64,000 nucleotides of DNA from Rodentibacter myodis (GCF_001999305.1 NZ_MLHQ01000009.1:49681-113680); one strand, 5' to 3'; counted from the first letter of the stretch, positions 19,884 to 32,294 are shown. Made by a program: numbers and translations. Notes: generated by a model from the sequence alone, not told the origin.

Positions 19884-22313
19884 TTATTCTGCCTCTTCCA
19901 ATTTTTCAGCCGCTCCCCGAATTGTTAAGCTAATTTCGCTTGAAATGAGGTGTTCCAGAATAGAAGAAAGTTCACCCAAATTATCAAGGTTGCCATTGCC
20001 TTCTTCATCGAAATAATTTTCCTCTTTCAATTTCGCAATAAATGCGGAGAACACGGCTTTGTCAAAGAACTCCGGAGCATTAATACCGTGCAAAACAGAA
20101 AGACGTTGCGCCACCAGCTGGCTTTCTTTTTCCAATGCACCACGTGAAATATTTGGATCTTTTTGCAAGAGCGTTACGGTGATGTAATAACGTTGCAAAA
20201 TTTCACGTACGCCAGCAGACCAAAGTTGCAAAATACGTACTTTCGGACGATTAATAGAAAGCAAATTTTCGCTGGTGTGAATGACCTCTTGGCGGGTAAA
20301 TTCCGTGATAATTTTGCTTATTTGGACTTTTAATTCTTCTTGTGTGAAGTGTAAAAATAACTCGGTTTGCAAGAACGGATAGATTTTACTCACCGCTTCC
20401 AATAACAGATCTTTTTGGATAGCTTCATAATGCAACACGATACTCGCCACTAAAGATGGCAAGACAAAGGCGTGCTGAATGTTATTGCGATAGTAAGTCA
20501 TTAATACGGCAGAGGCGCGCTCAAGACGAACAATTTCGCCAAAATTATCTTTTTCCGTTAATACGCCAACACGATCAAGGCTTAACACGTGGTTCAACAT
20601 TGCTTCCGGTGAATCTGTCGGTATCACCATATCTTCGGAATAAGGGGCATATTGCAACATTTGTTGATAACTACCGAGTTGTTCCAACAGTTGTTCACGG
20701 GAAAGGGCGCGTTGACGGGAAGAAAGTAATGCGGTTCCCACAAGGTTCATTGCATTCACCGCTGCCGCTTTATTAATGTTCACCATCACTTGATTGGAAA
20801 TAGCACTCACCGCTTGATTAAACCATTGCGGTTTTTCCTCATTATTTTGTTCTTTCCAATCAGGGAAGTGGTGATTGAGATAGTTGGATAAGGTGATCGG
20901 TTCGCCAAAATTAACAAACCCCTGCCCTAAATTACGCAATTTTTTAATCACACGAAGCACTAAGCCGGCATTTTCTTTTTCTTTCGCCGCACCACGCAAT
21001 TCTTTTGCGTAAGTATCTACTTCTAAAACGTGTTCGTACCCCACATACACCGGTACCACAGAAATCGGGCGGCTTTGGTTATGTTGAAGTGCTTGCAGGG
21101 TCATTGACATCATTCCGGTTTTGGGTGCAAGTAAACGACCGGTACGGGAGCGACCGCCTTCAATGAAATATTCCACAGAGTACCCACGGTGGAATAATTC
21201 CGCTAAATATTCACGGAAAATGGCGGAGTAAAGGCGATTTCCTTTGAAAGTACGGCGAATGAAAAATGCCCCCCAACTACGGAAAATTCGCCCTACCGGC
21301 CAGAAATTTAAGTTAATCCCTGCGGCAATATGAGGCGGCACTAAACCTTGGTGATAAAGCACATAAGAAAGTAATAAATAGTCGATATGGCTACGGTGGC
21401 AAGGCACATAAACAATTTCGTGGCCTTCCAGTGCCAGTTTACGCACGCGATCGGCATTTTGCACATCAATACCGGAATACAGTTTATTCCATAGCCAACG
21501 TAAAAAACGATCAGCGGCACGAAGGCTTGAGTGGCTCACATCTGCCGCAATTTCATTTAAAATTTTATAGGCTTCTTTTTCCGCTTTTTCACGACTGATA
21601 TTTTTGTTTTTTGCCTCATCTTCAATGGCTGCTTGAATGGTGCTGGATTGTAACAATTTGTTGAACATTGCCTGACGATTAGGCAGGCGTGGGCCGGTTG
21701 CCGAAATACGTTGTCTGGCAAAATGCATTTTCGCTACGCGCGCCAATTTTTGTGCCATTTTTTCATCGGAACCGTGTTCATTTGCCATATAGCGCAATGA
21801 AACCGCTTGAGAAAAACGCACAAACGTATCACGTCCAAACCAAATTGCCGCAAAGGTTTTTTGTACACCGTTGAGTAAACGCAAATTCGGCAAGCCTGCT
21901 TTGTCTTCGTGTCCCGGTGAACGTCCCCAAAGTACGGAAACCGGCACCATTTGCACATCTAAATCCTCAAAAGTGCGGTGTAATTCCAAATACTTATTAA
22001 ACACTTGAACGGTTTCATCTTTTGCCCCTTTTGATTTAAAAAAACGGCGACCTTCATCCAAATAGACATAACGTGGCAAACTCACACCACGTACATCATT
22101 TTTTTGTGCCGGATCGGGCAAACCCACATTCAAACAATTTCGGCGAAAAATCACAAAATCCGTTTGAGAGGTATAAGGCAAAACATAAACAATCGGTTGG
22201 GTAAGATTTAGCTGAAGTTCTTCAGCAGGGTTGGCGGGAATCGGATTATTTTTGACTAAGAACGACAAAGGAAATTCTAACAATTTACGATAAGCATTCA
22301 TAATACTCGACAT
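19884..22313 (-). CDS. plsB: Glycerol-3-phosphate acyltransferase PlsB
   Basis: Inner-membrane enzyme that acylates sn-glycerol-3-phosphate, the first step of phospholipid synthesis. The 809-residue length matches E. coli PlsB. The N-terminal [20 protein letters not shown] and the acyltransferase motif HRSHID (H-x4-D) followed by [20 protein letters not shown] are characteristic. The frame opens at 22337, but [16 protein letters not shown] at 22313 aligns residue for residue with the E. coli N-terminus. It is divergent from lexA, as in E. coli where plsB and lexA are also neighbours. Confidence 0.95.
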   Translation of the reverse strand: MSSIMNAYRKLLEFPLSFLVKNNPIPANPAEELQLNLTQPIVYVLPYTSQTDFVIFRRNCLNVGLPDPAQKNDVRGVSLPRYVYLDEGRRFFKSKGAKDETVQVFNKYLELHRTFEDLDVQMVPVSVLWGRSPGHEDKAGLPNLRLLNGVQKTFAAIWFGRDTFVRFSQAVSLRYMANEHGSDEKMAQKLARVAKMHFARQRISATGPRLPNRQAMFNKLLQSSTIQAAIEDEAKNKNISREKAEKEAYKILNEIAADVSHSSLRAADRFLRWLWNKLYSGIDVQNADRVRKLALEGHEIVYVPCHRSHIDYLLLSYVLYHQGLVPPHIAAGINLNFWPVGRIFRSWGAFFIRRTFKGNRLYSAIFREYLAELFHRGYSVEYFIEGGRSRTGRLLAPKTGMMSMTLQALQHNQSRPISVVPVYVGYEHVLEVDTYAKELRGAAKEKENAGLVLRVIKKLRNLGQGFVNFGEPITLSNYLNHHFPDWKEQNNEEKPQWFNQAVSAISNQVMVNINKAAAVNAMNLVGTALLSSRQRALSREQLLEQLGSYQQMLQYAPYSEDMVIPTDSPEAMLNHVLSLDRVGVLTEKDNFGEIVRLERASAVLMTYYRNNIQHAFVLPSLVASIVLHYEAIQKDLLLEAVSKIYPFLQTELFLHFTQEELKVQISKIITEFTRQEVIHTSENLLSINRPKVRILQLWSAGVREILQRYYITVTLLQKDPNISRGALEKESQLVAQRLSVLHGINAPEFFDKAVFSAFIAKLKEENYFDEEGNGNLDNLGELSSILEHLISSEISLTIRGAAEKLEEAE

Positions 22314-22408
22314 AATTAAGTTCTCTTTTGTTATCAATTATTTCCATAATAGTACCACATTCACGAAATGGCGATCCCCTAAAATTTCGTGCAAATCACA
22401 AATAACGG

Positions 22409-22436
22409 TTGCAACACTATGGCTTATGTATATAAT
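22409..22436 (+). promoter_or_regulatory. lexA promoter
   Basis: TTGCAA at 22409-22414 and a consensus TATAAT at 22431-22436, separated by 16 bases. The -10 box lies inside the upstream SOS box. Confidence 0.6.
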
Positions 22437-22441
22437 GACAG
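22426..22441 (+). promoter_or_regulatory. LexA (SOS) box 1, slightly degenerate
   Basis: ATGT-N8-ACAG (ATGTATATAATGACAG), one mismatch from the CTGT-N8-ACAG core. It overlaps the -10 box. Confidence 0.65.
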
Positions 22442-22446
22442 AATTT

Positions 22447-22462
22447 CTGTATATAACAACAG
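22447..22462 (+). promoter_or_regulatory. LexA (SOS) box 2
   Basis: CTGTATATAACAACAG, a perfect CTGT-N8-ACAG core nine bases before the lexA start. With box 1 it gives the double operator typical of autoregulated lexA genes. Confidence 0.85.
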
Positions 22463-22470
22463 GAGTGGAT

Positions 22471-23097
22471 ATGAAACCATTAACCAGCAGACAACAGGAA
22501 GTATTGGATTTACTCAAACGGCATTTAGAAACCAGCGGAATGCCGCCAACCCGTGCAGAAATTTCGCGTGAACTTGGATTTAAATCACCGAATGCCGCGG
22601 AAGAACATTTAAAAGCATTGGCTCGCAAAGGGGCAATTGAAATTATTGCCGGTGCATCACGCGGTATTCGCATTTTGGATGACAGTGCCAATAGCGAACA
22701 AGAAGAAGGGCTGCCATTAATTGGTCGAGTGGCGGCAGGTGAGCCCATTCTTGCCGAACAACATATTGAAGGAACTTATCGGGTAGATGCCGATATGTTT
22801 AAACCGCAGGCAGATTTTTTGTTGAAGGTTTATGGGCAATCAATGAAAGATATTGGTATTTTAGACGGCGATCTGCTCGCAGTCCATAGTACAAAAGACG
22901 TTCGTAATGGGCAAGTTGTGGTCGCCCGTATTGAAGATGAAGTAACGGTAAAACGTTTAGAACGTAAAGGATCTATAATCTATCTTCACGCCGAAAATGA
23001 CGAATTTCAACCTATCGTTGTGAATCTTGAAGAACAGCCTAATTTTGAAATTGAAGGTATTGCCGTGGGAATTATCCGCAATAATGCTTGGATGTAA
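22471..23097 (+). CDS. lexA: SOS repressor LexA
   Basis: Represses DNA-damage genes until RecA filaments trigger its self-cleavage. The 208-residue protein has the N-terminal winged helix ([21 protein letters not shown]), the cleavage site Ala89-Gly90, and the catalytic pair Ser124 (GQSM) and Lys161 (VTVKRL). The ATG at 22471 follows AGGAG; a frame extension to 22426 runs through the operators and is rejected. Two SOS boxes upstream indicate autoregulation. It is divergent from plsB. Confidence 0.97.
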   Translation: MKPLTSRQQEVLDLLKRHLETSGMPPTRAEISRELGFKSPNAAEEHLKALARKGAIEIIAGASRGIRILDDSANSEQEEGLPLIGRVAAGEPILAEQHIEGTYRVDADMFKPQADFLLKVYGQSMKDIGILDGDLLAVHSTKDVRNGQVVVARIEDEVTVKRLERKGSIIYLHAENDEFQPIVVNLEEQPNFEIEGIAVGIIRNNAWM

Positions 23098-23261
23098 ATC
23101 CATTCCCGCACAAGAAAAATCATTTATTAGAGGAGTGATAACAATCTGATAACAATATTGTGAATTCAGTCCTTTTTCTTTTTGAAAGAAAAATGGATCG
23201 TGCGGTGTCACAATTTTTGTATAATACCGCCCCCTAAATAACTCAATACAAAGGAAACATA

Positions 23262-23912
23262 ATGAATATTAAACAAATCACTTCTCAACGTTATTCAACG
23301 AAAGCATTTGATGGCACGAAAAAAATTCCGGTAGAAGATTTTGAACAAATCAAAACGGCAATGCGTCATAGCCCATCGAGTGTCAATATCCAGCCGTGGC
23401 ATTTTGTTATTGCCGATGATGAAGCGGGTAAAGCACGCATCGCCAAAGCAACAGAAAACTTTCCGTTCAATACACCGAAAATTACAGAGGCTTCGCACGT
23501 TGTTGTATTTTGTGCGAAGTTACAGGCTGATGATGATTTCCTCACTACTATTTTAGAACAAGAAGATAAAGACGGACGTTACGCCACCGCTGAATTTAAA
23601 AAAGGCGGTGATGATGCCCGTAAAGCTTTCTTAGGTATTCACCGCAATAAAATACAAGATGAAACGCAATGGTTGTCAAAACAGGTACATATCAATATGG
23701 GGTTCACATTAATGGCAGCTGCCGCACTGGGTATTGACAGCGTGCCAATGGAAGGCGTTGACTTTGCCGCATTAGATAGCGAATTCGGCTTGCGTGAAAA
23801 AGGCTACGCGGCGGTGGCGGTCGTTTCCTTCGGTTATCGTGCAGAAAGTGATTTCAATGCGAAATTACCCAAATCACGCTTAGAAGAAAACGTCATTTTC
23901 TCAAAGGCATAA
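23262..23912 (+). CDS. nfsB: NAD(P)H nitroreductase, NfsB-like
   Basis: FMN-dependent, oxygen-insensitive nitroreductase-family enzyme. The 216-residue protein has the family's N-terminal QRYSTKAFDGTKKIP, the flavin-contact segment SPSSVNIQPWHF and the C-terminal GYAAVAVVSFGYR, all close to E. coli NfsB. A TATAAT box at 23220-23225 lies 36 bases before the ATG, and AAAGGAAAC supplies the ribosome-binding site. It appears monocistronic. The physiological substrate cannot be read from sequence. Confidence 0.85.
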   Translation: MNIKQITSQRYSTKAFDGTKKIPVEDFEQIKTAMRHSPSSVNIQPWHFVIADDEAGKARIAKATENFPFNTPKITEASHVVVFCAKLQADDDFLTTILEQEDKDGRYATAEFKKGGDDARKAFLGIHRNKIQDETQWLSKQVHINMGFTLMAAAALGIDSVPMEGVDFAALDSEFGLREKGYAAVAVVSFGYRAESDFNAKLPKSRLEENVIFSKA

Positions 23913-24027
23913 ACCATAAAATACAAGCGGTGGAATGTTGAACGTATCTTACAATCTGTAAAAACACCTTAAAATTTCACCGCACTTTTCCTAAAATTTT
24001 CATTCACTTCTCCAATTTAAAGCCTAT

Positions 24028-24056
24028 TTGCCATTCGATCTATTGCTTACTATAAT
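24028..24056 (+). promoter_or_regulatory. dapF promoter
   Basis: TTGCCA at 24028-24033 and a perfect TATAAT at 24051-24056 with a 17-base spacer, 36 bases before the dapF ATG. Confidence 0.7.
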
Positions 24057-24092
24057 GCCTAGCTATCATTTTTAAAGAATTAAGGATAGGAA

Positions 24093-24917
24093 ATGCAATT
24101 TTCCAAAATGCACGGTTTAGGCAATGATTTTGTGGTGGTCGATGCCATTACACAAAATGTTTATTTCACGCCGGAAACCATTAAACGGCTTGCCGACCGT
24201 CACCGTGGCATTGGCTTTGATCAACTTTTAATTGTTGAACCGCCTTATGATCCCGATTTAGATTTTCATTATCGTATTTTTAATGCCGATGGCAGTGAAG
24301 TGGCGCAATGTGGCAATGGCGCACGTTGTTTTGCCCGTTTTGTTACCTTAAAAAGTTTGACAAACAAGCAGGATATTGCAGTCAGCACGCAAAAAGGCAA
24401 AATGATTTTAACCGTGAAAGAAGACGGGAAAATCCGTGTCAATATGGGGGAACCCATTTGGGAACCGGCAAAAATTCCTTTTACGGCGAATAAATTTGAG
24501 AAAAACTATATTCTAAGAACGGATATTCAAACGGTGCTGTGTGGTGCGGTATCAATGGGCAATCCACATTGTGTGGTGCAAGTCGAGGACATTCGCACGG
24601 CAAATGTTGCACAATTAGGCCCGTTACTTGAAAGCCACGAACGTTTTCCCGAACGGGTAAATGCAGGCTTTATGCAGGTGATCAATCGTCATCATATTAA
24701 ACTACGCGTGTATGAACGTGGCGCAGGGGAAACCCAAGCCTGTGGAAGCGGTGCTTGTGCCGCCGCTGCCGTGGGGATAATGCAAGGTTTATTAGAGAAT
24801 AAAGTGCAGGTTGATCTACCGGGTGGTAGCCTGACCATTGAATGGGAAGGGGAAGGCCACCCACTTTATATGACAGGCGATGCAACCCATATTTATGACG
24901 GAAATATTCAGCTATGA
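24093..24917 (+). CDS. dapF: Diaminopimelate epimerase
   Basis: Converts LL- to meso-diaminopimelate for lysine and peptidoglycan synthesis by a two-cysteine mechanism. Cys73 in QCGNGARC and Cys217 in ACGSGAC are both present at the expected positions in the 274-residue protein, with the N-terminal [14 protein letters not shown] good promoter lies upstream and a bidirectional hairpin of paired uptake signals downstream, so it is probably transcribed alone. It is convergent with tyrP. Confidence 0.97.
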   Translation: MQFSKMHGLGNDFVVVDAITQNVYFTPETIKRLADRHRGIGFDQLLIVEPPYDPDLDFHYRIFNADGSEVAQCGNGARCFARFVTLKSLTNKQDIAVSTQKGKMILTVKEDGKIRVNMGEPIWEPAKIPFTANKFEKNYILRTDIQTVLCGAVSMGNPHCVVQVEDIRTANVAQLGPLLESHERFPERVNAGFMQVINRHHIKLRVYERGAGETQACGSGACAAAAVGIMQGLLENKVQVDLPGGSLTIEWEGEGHPLYMTGDATHIYDGNIQL

Positions 24918-24920
24918 GAC

Positions 24921-24949
24921 AAAAGTGCGGTCAAAATTGACCGCACTTT
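24921..24949. terminator. Bidirectional dapF/tyrP terminator of paired uptake signals
   Basis: AAAAGTGCGGTCA and TGACCGCACTTT form a tight stem in the short gap between the convergent dapF and tyrP genes. Confidence 0.85.
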
Positions 24950-24980
24950 CACTTTGATTCGATGATAAAGAATTTCTCGA

Positions 24981-26183
24981 TTAACCCACAACAAACGGCA
25001 AATACCCTGCACGAATAGCAAATGGAATAGAGGTAATCACCACGCCCAATACCAACACCACAAATAAGGTGAAGTTGCCGCCCCATACACGGTATGGCAG
25101 GTTAGGATGAATACGGCGGGCTTTCCACACCAAACTAACCGGTAACACAACAGCGTAAAACGCAAACATTTGACCGGCATAACCTAAGGCTAAAATAAAA
25201 CCTTCCGGATAAAATAAGGCGAATGCAAGTGGCGGAATAAAAGTGAGCAAGCCAAGTGAAATACGCCCTGCCGAAATGTTAAATGAACGTTTTAGCAAGT
25301 CTTCAATACATTCCAATAACCCCAATCCCACGCCCAAGAAAGAAGTCACCAATGCCAAAGTAGAGAATAATTTGACCGCACTTGCGATAACGGAACTACC
25401 GGTAATGGCAAGGGTGGCTTTCACTAAGCCATTTAACGTGGCATCCTCTTTTAAGATTTGTAAAAACTCGTTTTGCGTCAGTAAACCGTGGGTAGAAAGT
25501 TGCCATAAAATATATGCGCCAAGTGTAATTGCCGAACCAACCAAAATAGAAATACGCAAGGCTTTGACATTACCGCCCAAATATTTATTTAAGCTAGGAA
25601 TCGAACCGTGGAAACCAAAAGCGGTGAAAAATACCGGACTGGCAGAAATAATCAGTGCATTATCAATCGGCATTGCCAGTAGATTATCCATTTTAATTTC
25701 CGGCAACATTAACCCTAAAACCACGGCGAACGCCGCCAACATCACAAAAAACAACACACGATTGATTTTATCTACACTATGTGTACCGATAACAATAAAC
25801 GCCCCAAAAATCACAGTAAATAAAAGAATACTGATTTTGCTATCAAAACTTTCCGGTAATAAACCGCTTAATAAAGAACCGCCACCGCTCACATATGCGG
25901 CAATTAATGCATATAAGAAAATAATTAACACAGCAGTGGCAACAATCCGCCCGAATTTACCAAAATATTGCTCCGCCAGTGTGCCAATTCCCGCATCGCT
26001 TTCGGCGGTTTGATAGAGTTCCACAAATAAAAGGGCGGTGAAGGTGAGTAATGCCCAAAGCCCCAATAATAAAACCAAGGTAAAACCGAAACCGATACCG
26101 GCAGAGGTGAGAGGCATTGCCAACATTCCGGCACCGATCATCGTGCCGGAAACAAGCAAAGTGCTGCCAACTGTTTTGTTCAT
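24981..26183 (-). CDS. tyrP: Tyrosine-specific amino acid permease
   Basis: A 400-residue inner-membrane transporter of the aromatic amino acid permease group (TyrP/Mtr/TnaB) with about eleven hydrophobic segments. The start NKTVGSTLLVSGTMIGAGML is the family's first-helix signature, and FTAFGFHGSIPSLNKYLG is the conserved loop around the fifth and sixth helices. TyrP is favoured over Mtr by overall sequence and by the TyrR-like boxes upstream. Specificity for tyrosine versus tryptophan is not proved by sequence. Confidence 0.85.
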   Translation of the reverse strand: MNKTVGSTLLVSGTMIGAGMLAMPLTSAGIGFGFTLVLLLGLWALLTFTALLFVELYQTAESDAGIGTLAEQYFGKFGRIVATAVLIIFLYALIAAYVSGGGSLLSGLLPESFDSKISILLFTVIFGAFIVIGTHSVDKINRVLFFVMLAAFAVVLGLMLPEIKMDNLLAMPIDNALIISASPVFFTAFGFHGSIPSLNKYLGGNVKALRISILVGSAITLGAYILWQLSTHGLLTQNEFLQILKEDATLNGLVKATLAITGSSVIASAVKLFSTLALVTSFLGVGLGLLECIEDLLKRSFNISAGRISLGLLTFIPPLAFALFYPEGFILALGYAGQMFAFYAVVLPVSLVWKARRIHPNLPYRVWGGNFTLFVVLVLGVVITSIPFAIRAGYLPFVVG

Positions 26184-26199
26184 ATTTGATTCCTTAATA

Positions 26200-26240
26200 T
26201 GTAATAAAAAATTGACAAGGATTGTATTTTAAAATTTACA
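26200..26240 (-). promoter_or_regulatory. Two candidate TyrR boxes upstream of tyrP
   Basis: TGTAAT-N6-TTGACA at 26200-26217 and TGTATT-N6-TTTACA at 26223-26240 each differ from the TyrR consensus TGTAAA-N6-TTTACA at two positions. Their centres are 23 bases apart, a spacing seen in TyrR double boxes. They lie within 60 bases of the tyrP start. Binding is inferred. Confidence 0.5.
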
Positions 26241-26368
26241 CATTGTAAACGCTTTGTCATAAATATTCCGAGAAGAAAACGAATCTAAAAACCGCCCCTA
26301 TGATTGACCGCACTTTCCCGCTACAATAGCCGACAAATCAACTAAGACAAATAAAGATAGGAGATCTT

Positions 26369-27232
26369 ATGATTTACAGTATGACGGCATTTGCCCGCTT
26401 GGAAGTAAAAAAGGACTGGGGCGATGCGGTATGGGAAATTCGTTCCGTTAATCAACGTTATTTAGAGAATTTTTTCCGTTTGCCGGAGCAATTTCGTGGC
26501 TTAGAAAATACCTTGCGTGAAAAACTACGCCAAAACCTCACTCGCGGTAAAATTGAATGTTCCCTGCGTATTGAAACCAAAAAACAAGCCAATGCCGAAC
26601 TGAATTTAAATAAAGAACTGGCGAATCAGGTAATTCAATCTTTGCAGTGGATTAAAACACAAGCCGGCGAAGGCGAAATTAATCCGGCTGATGTACTGCG
26701 TTATCCCGGTGTAGTGGAAGCGCAGGAGCAGGATTTAGATGCCATTAGCCAAGATTTATTGACGGCATTTGATACCCTTCTAGAGGATTTCATTGCAATG
26801 CGTGGGCGTGAAGGGGAAAAATTACAAGCAATTATTCAGCAACGTTTGGAAGCCATTTCAGTGGAAACGGAAAAAGTGCGGTCACAAATGCCGGTGGTTT
26901 TGCAATGGCAACGTGAACGCTTACAGCAACGTTTTGACGAGGCAAAAATTAGCCTCGATCCCCAACGTTTGGAACAAGAAATGATTTTGCTTGCGCAGCG
27001 GGTGGATGTGGCAGAAGAGCTTGATCGCCTTCAAATGCACGTAAAAGAAACGGCGAATATTCTGAAAAAAGGCGGTGCAGTCGGACGTAAATTAGATTTT
27101 ATGATGCAAGAACTCAATCGGGAATCCAACACCCTTGCCTCTAAATCAATCAATGCGGAAATCACCGCCTCTGCCGTGGAATTGAAAGTCCTTATCGAAC
27201 AAATGCGTGAGCAAATTCAAAATTTAGAATAG
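26369..27232 (+). CDS. yicC: YicC-family endoribonuclease
   Basis: A 287-residue YicC/YloC-family protein; members have been shown to be endoribonucleases acting on small RNAs and message. The N-terminal start MIYSMTAFAR, the segment WEIRSVNQRYLE, and the C-terminal GRKLDFMMQELNRESNTLAS followed by KSINAEI are strongly conserved family signatures. RBS TAGGAG precedes the ATG. The stop is eight bases before ygfZ, so the two are probably co-transcribed, and one uptake signal lies inside the gene. Confidence 0.9.
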   Translation: MIYSMTAFARLEVKKDWGDAVWEIRSVNQRYLENFFRLPEQFRGLENTLREKLRQNLTRGKIECSLRIETKKQANAELNLNKELANQVIQSLQWIKTQAGEGEINPADVLRYPGVVEAQEQDLDAISQDLLTAFDTLLEDFIAMRGREGEKLQAIIQQRLEAISVETEKVRSQMPVVLQWQRERLQQRFDEAKISLDPQRLEQEMILLAQRVDVAEELDRLQMHVKETANILKKGGAVGRKLDFMMQELNRESNTLASKSINAEITASAVELKVLIEQMREQIQNLE

Positions 27233-27240
27233 GGGGAAAA

Positions 27241-28080
27241 ATGACCCAATTTATCCAACTTAATGATTACCAACTTATTGAAGTGCAGGGCGTGGATGCG
27301 GAAAAATATTTGCAAGGTCAGCTAACCACCGATGTGATGTCATTGGCTGAAGGGGCAACCACGCTAACCGCCCATTGCGATCCCAAAGGGAAAATGAGTG
27401 CAATTTTTCGCTTATTAAAAGTGAGTAGCGAACAATTTTTCCTACTGGTAAAAAGCGATTTATTACCAAGTGCCTTGGATAATTTGAAAAAATATGCGGT
27501 GTTTTCCAAAGTTGGGCTGAATTTGCGTGAGTGGCAAATTGTGGGCGTAATCGGTGAAAAATGTGGAAAAATTCAACCGCACTTTACCTTAGAAATTGAT
27601 GAAACCCGTGCGATTTTGCTTAACGAAACCGCGCTACCAATCACCTTCAACGGTAATGAAAAGCAATGGGAATCGGCAGATATTCAGGCAGGACTGCCAA
27701 ATTTGAACGCCAAAATTCAAAATGAATTTATTCCACAAGCCTTAAATTTACAAGCGATTGAACAAGCCGTTTCTTTTACTAAAGGCTGTTATATCGGGCA
27801 AGAAACCGTGGCACGGGCAAAATATCGTGGTGCCAATAAGCGGGCAATGTTTACGCTGAAAGGCGAAACACAAACCCTTCCTGAAATCGGCAGTGAAATT
27901 GAAATGCAACTTGAAAATAGTTGGCGTAAAACCGGCACAATCATAAGTGCGGTCAATCTTGAAGGCGTTTTGTGGTTACAAGTGGTGATGAACAATGATA
28001 TGCCGAGCGACCAAATTTTCCGCCTAGCGCAAGATAGCAGCCGCCTTACCCTTCAACCCTTGCCTTATCCATTAAATTAA
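27241..28080 (+). CDS. ygfZ: YgfZ, folate-binding Fe-S cluster protein
   Basis: Tetrahydrofolate-dependent protein needed for assembly or repair of certain iron-sulfur enzymes such as MiaB. The 279-residue protein carries the diagnostic KGCYIGQE motif with its essential Cys, followed by TVARAKYRG, plus the N-terminal [10 protein letters not shown] of the GcvT-like fold. GGGGAAAA serves as ribosome-binding site, eight bases after yicC. anmK begins one base after its stop, suggesting a yicC-ygfZ-anmK-murQ transcription unit. Confidence 0.92.
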   Translation: MTQFIQLNDYQLIEVQGVDAEKYLQGQLTTDVMSLAEGATTLTAHCDPKGKMSAIFRLLKVSSEQFFLLVKSDLLPSALDNLKKYAVFSKVGLNLREWQIVGVIGEKCGKIQPHFTLEIDETRAILLNETALPITFNGNEKQWESADIQAGLPNLNAKIQNEFIPQALNLQAIEQAVSFTKGCYIGQETVARAKYRGANKRAMFTLKGETQTLPEIGSEIEMQLENSWRKTGTIISAVNLEGVLWLQVVMNNDMPSDQIFRLAQDSSRLTLQPLPYPLN

Positions 28081-28081
28081 T

Positions 28082-30174
<2,093 letters not shown>

Positions 30175-30177
30175 ATG

Positions 30178-30999
30178 AAAATCCCGGCGATGTCGATAAA
30201 CTGAAACAACTTCGTTCGCCGGATAAGTTGTATTATCAAGAAGAGAGGTAATACATTGAAAATGCTTACCCTTTTCTGTTTTTTCTAATCCTAATTCACG
30301 TAAGACATCGTATTTTACCCCTTTTCGTAAGGGAATAAGCCAATGGCTTTGTGTTGAGGATGTTTGTACCCTTGATAATCGCTATTAATGACCTGATGGC
30401 TCATTAAATCCATATGACAAAACCACTTTTACTTGAGGATAAAGCCTTTGTCTGCGATATGTCCCGAACGTCCAAAGTTTGTGCATTTTCAGACGTATCT
30501 TCAGTTCTAAAAACCACTCCGTCTACAGAAAAGAGATTCAGCCCACACAATTTAGGGTACCCTTGATAAAAGTAAGGTGAAACTAATTTAAAAGTCGTTT
30601 TAGGCTTTCTGCCCTCAATCGTTGTTTGGATTGAACAAAGCACTCGGGGGGTATCACCTGTTTTTTACCGGGGAGGGGTAAATCAAGCTGGCTTACGATA
30701 CTTCTCAAGGATTGTTTGCGATAAAGACCGATGCCAATGATCGACCAAATGACTGATTCGAGGAGAAGTCTACGTTTTCTCACTGTTGCGATACCACTTT
30801 CTTCTAAAACTTGAGAGACCAATTCATCATCAAGGAAAGAACTGAGTTTGTTGAGGGCTTGTGAGAGTTCCATAGATAATCCGGTACCAAAATTGATACC
30901 GGATGATTTAACGATCATTTCGATCGTCAAGAGGATTAATTGATCTGCATTACGGTTAAATTTGACCGCATTTTTATTTTTACAATATGACGTAGACAT
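30178..30999 (-). pseudogene. Decayed IS4-family transposase
   Basis: Three separate stretches in different frames read as one IS4-group transposase. The N-terminal domain is 30583-30999 (FLDDELVSQVLEESGIATVR, then LPLPGKKQVIPPECFVQS). A middle piece is at about 30404-30640 (LFSVDGVVFRTEDTSENAQT). The C-terminal piece is 30178-30340 (PLRKGVKYDVLRELGLEKTE, then VVSVYRHRRDF). The catalytic DDE core between middle and end is largely deleted and several frameshifts are visible, so it cannot be active. Terminal inverted repeats were not found. The remnant abuts the murQ stop. Confidence 0.85.
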
Positions 31000-31091
31000 T
31001 GGACAAATCTTATTTCAAGGCTATTGTAGGACGCCGTACTTTTTTAACACAGACGTGAGAGAGCTCATCCCTATCGTTTGCATTATTTCGC

Positions 31092-31112
31092 TTTGTGCAT
31101 TTACTACATAAT
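31092..31112. repeat. Partial MITE-like element end
   Basis: TTTGTGCATTTACTACATAAT matches the right end of copy A (1976-1996) at 20 of 21 bases. I see no matching left end nearby, only GTAGGACGCCGTAC at about 31026-31039, so this may be a truncated copy. It touches the stop codon of the downstream-facing ygiC-like gene. Confidence 0.5.
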
Positions 31113-32294
31113 TTACGGTACAAAATAGTGCGGTACAAAATGGCTATCATTGCCTGTAACGGCGGTAAAATCTTCCCGTAATCCCATACCACAGGCTACA
31201 TCACCAATCACCCAAGATCCGATAACCGGATACATTCCATCAAAGTTTGGGAGTTCAAATTTTTGTTGGTAAATATAGCCGGCGGTATCGTAAAATGCGG
31301 AGTGTTCGCTACCTTTGGCGGCAAATTCTACGCCGTTGTTTTTTTCATAATAGAACACATTTGCCCCTTCTCGACCAAGTAACGGTTTTTTCACCCAAAT
31401 GGCTTTTCTATCGGTAATATCAAATTTGTTAAAATAGGCAGGAAGTAGATTAGGATGGTTCGGATAACGTTGCCATAATTTTGCCAATAAGGCCTTATTA
31501 CTTAATAGCATTTTCCAAGCCGGTTCAATGAAATGTGTTTTTGCCGTTGGAAGATGTTGAGCAAATTCCGCTCCACTTAGCCACTCCAAGGGATAAAGTT
31601 TAAATAGCATTTCGATTGGGGCATCGTTGAGATCCACAAATTCTTGGCTTTCTTTGTTATACCCGATATCTTCCACCGCAAGCTGATGAATATTCCAGCC
31701 GGCATTGTAAGCGACATCGGCAAGATAATCTAAATTGCCCCAGTCTTCTCGCCCTGCCTCTTGCATTGCGGCAAAGTAAAAATCGGCTTTACCGCTTTGC
31801 TGTTTGAGGAAAGTAAAATGCTTGAGCAATTCTTCGTGAATCCAGTTGAATTGATCACGATGTGATAAACCTTCAATTTGTTCCAACCATTGCCATTGCA
31901 CTACCGCCGCTTCTAATAAGGAAGTTGGTGTGTCGGCGTTATATTCAAACATTTTCAAATTTTCGCCGTCATAGCCAAAATCAAAACGCCCGTATAAATA
32001 AGGGGATTGTTTTCGCCACGAATCCTCAATCAACTGTTTTTGTAAATCGGTAAAACGATAATAGCTATAATCACCCAGCTTGATTTCATCGGCAACAAAA
32101 TCCAAACACATTGAATGAAGTTCATTTGTGCTGTCTTCAATACGATCGATTTCCGCGAGGGTAAATTCATAGGCGACATTATCCGACCAGTAATGTGAAC
32201 CATCACTTGAAGGCAGATTGTAATAATCAAAGCCAACATCTAATAGCTGCTGCACCATATCAGAACGGGTTGGAAAACCGCTAACACGTTTCAT
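31113..32294 (-). CDS. Glutathionylspermidine synthase-family protein (YgiC-like ATP-grasp)
   Basis: A 393-residue ATP-grasp protein of the glutathionylspermidine synthase C-terminal family, like E. coli YgiC/YjfC. Visible signatures include YGRFDFGYDGENLKMFEYNA, DTPTSLLEAAVVQW, KKPLLGREGANV and the C-terminal GSWVIGDVACGMGLRED. The start is ATG 32294 because GGAGG sits five bases before it; the upstream GTG at 32306 is part of that site. It follows a DUF1190 lipoprotein gene by one base, the same pairing as ygiB-ygiC in E. coli. The amide-forming substrate of this family is not settled. The stop codon abuts a repeat end. Confidence 0.85.
   Translation of the reverse strand: MKRVSGFPTRSDMVQQLLDVGFDYYNLPSSDGSHYWSDNVAYEFTLAEIDRIEDSTNELHSMCLDFVADEIKLGDYSYYRFTDLQKQLIEDSWRKQSPYLYGRFDFGYDGENLKMFEYNADTPTSLLEAAVVQWQWLEQIEGLSHRDQFNWIHEELLKHFTFLKQQSGKADFYFAAMQEAGREDWGNLDYLADVAYNAGWNIHQLAVEDIGYNKESQEFVDLNDAPIEMLFKLYPLEWLSGAEFAQHLPTAKTHFIEPAWKMLLSNKALLAKLWQRYPNHPNLLPAYFNKFDITDRKAIWVKKPLLGREGANVFYYEKNNGVEFAAKGSEHSAFYDTAGYIYQQKFELPNFDGMYPVIGSWVIGDVACGMGLREDFTAVTGNDSHFVPHYFVP

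Noticed and set aside
22338..22748. A 136-codon minus-strand frame upstream of plsB
   Set aside because: It runs antisense through lexA and its operators, with no supported start.
25243..26013. A 256-codon plus-strand open frame
   Set aside because: It lies wholly antisense to tyrP, has low-complexity composition and no ribosome-binding site. A shadow of the membrane-protein codons.
26235..26249. TTTACA-CAT-TGTAAA palindrome as a TyrR box
   Set aside because: The half-sites are in the opposite order to TGTAAA-N6-TTTACA. The better match is the overlapping TGTATT-N6-TTTACA at 26223-26240.
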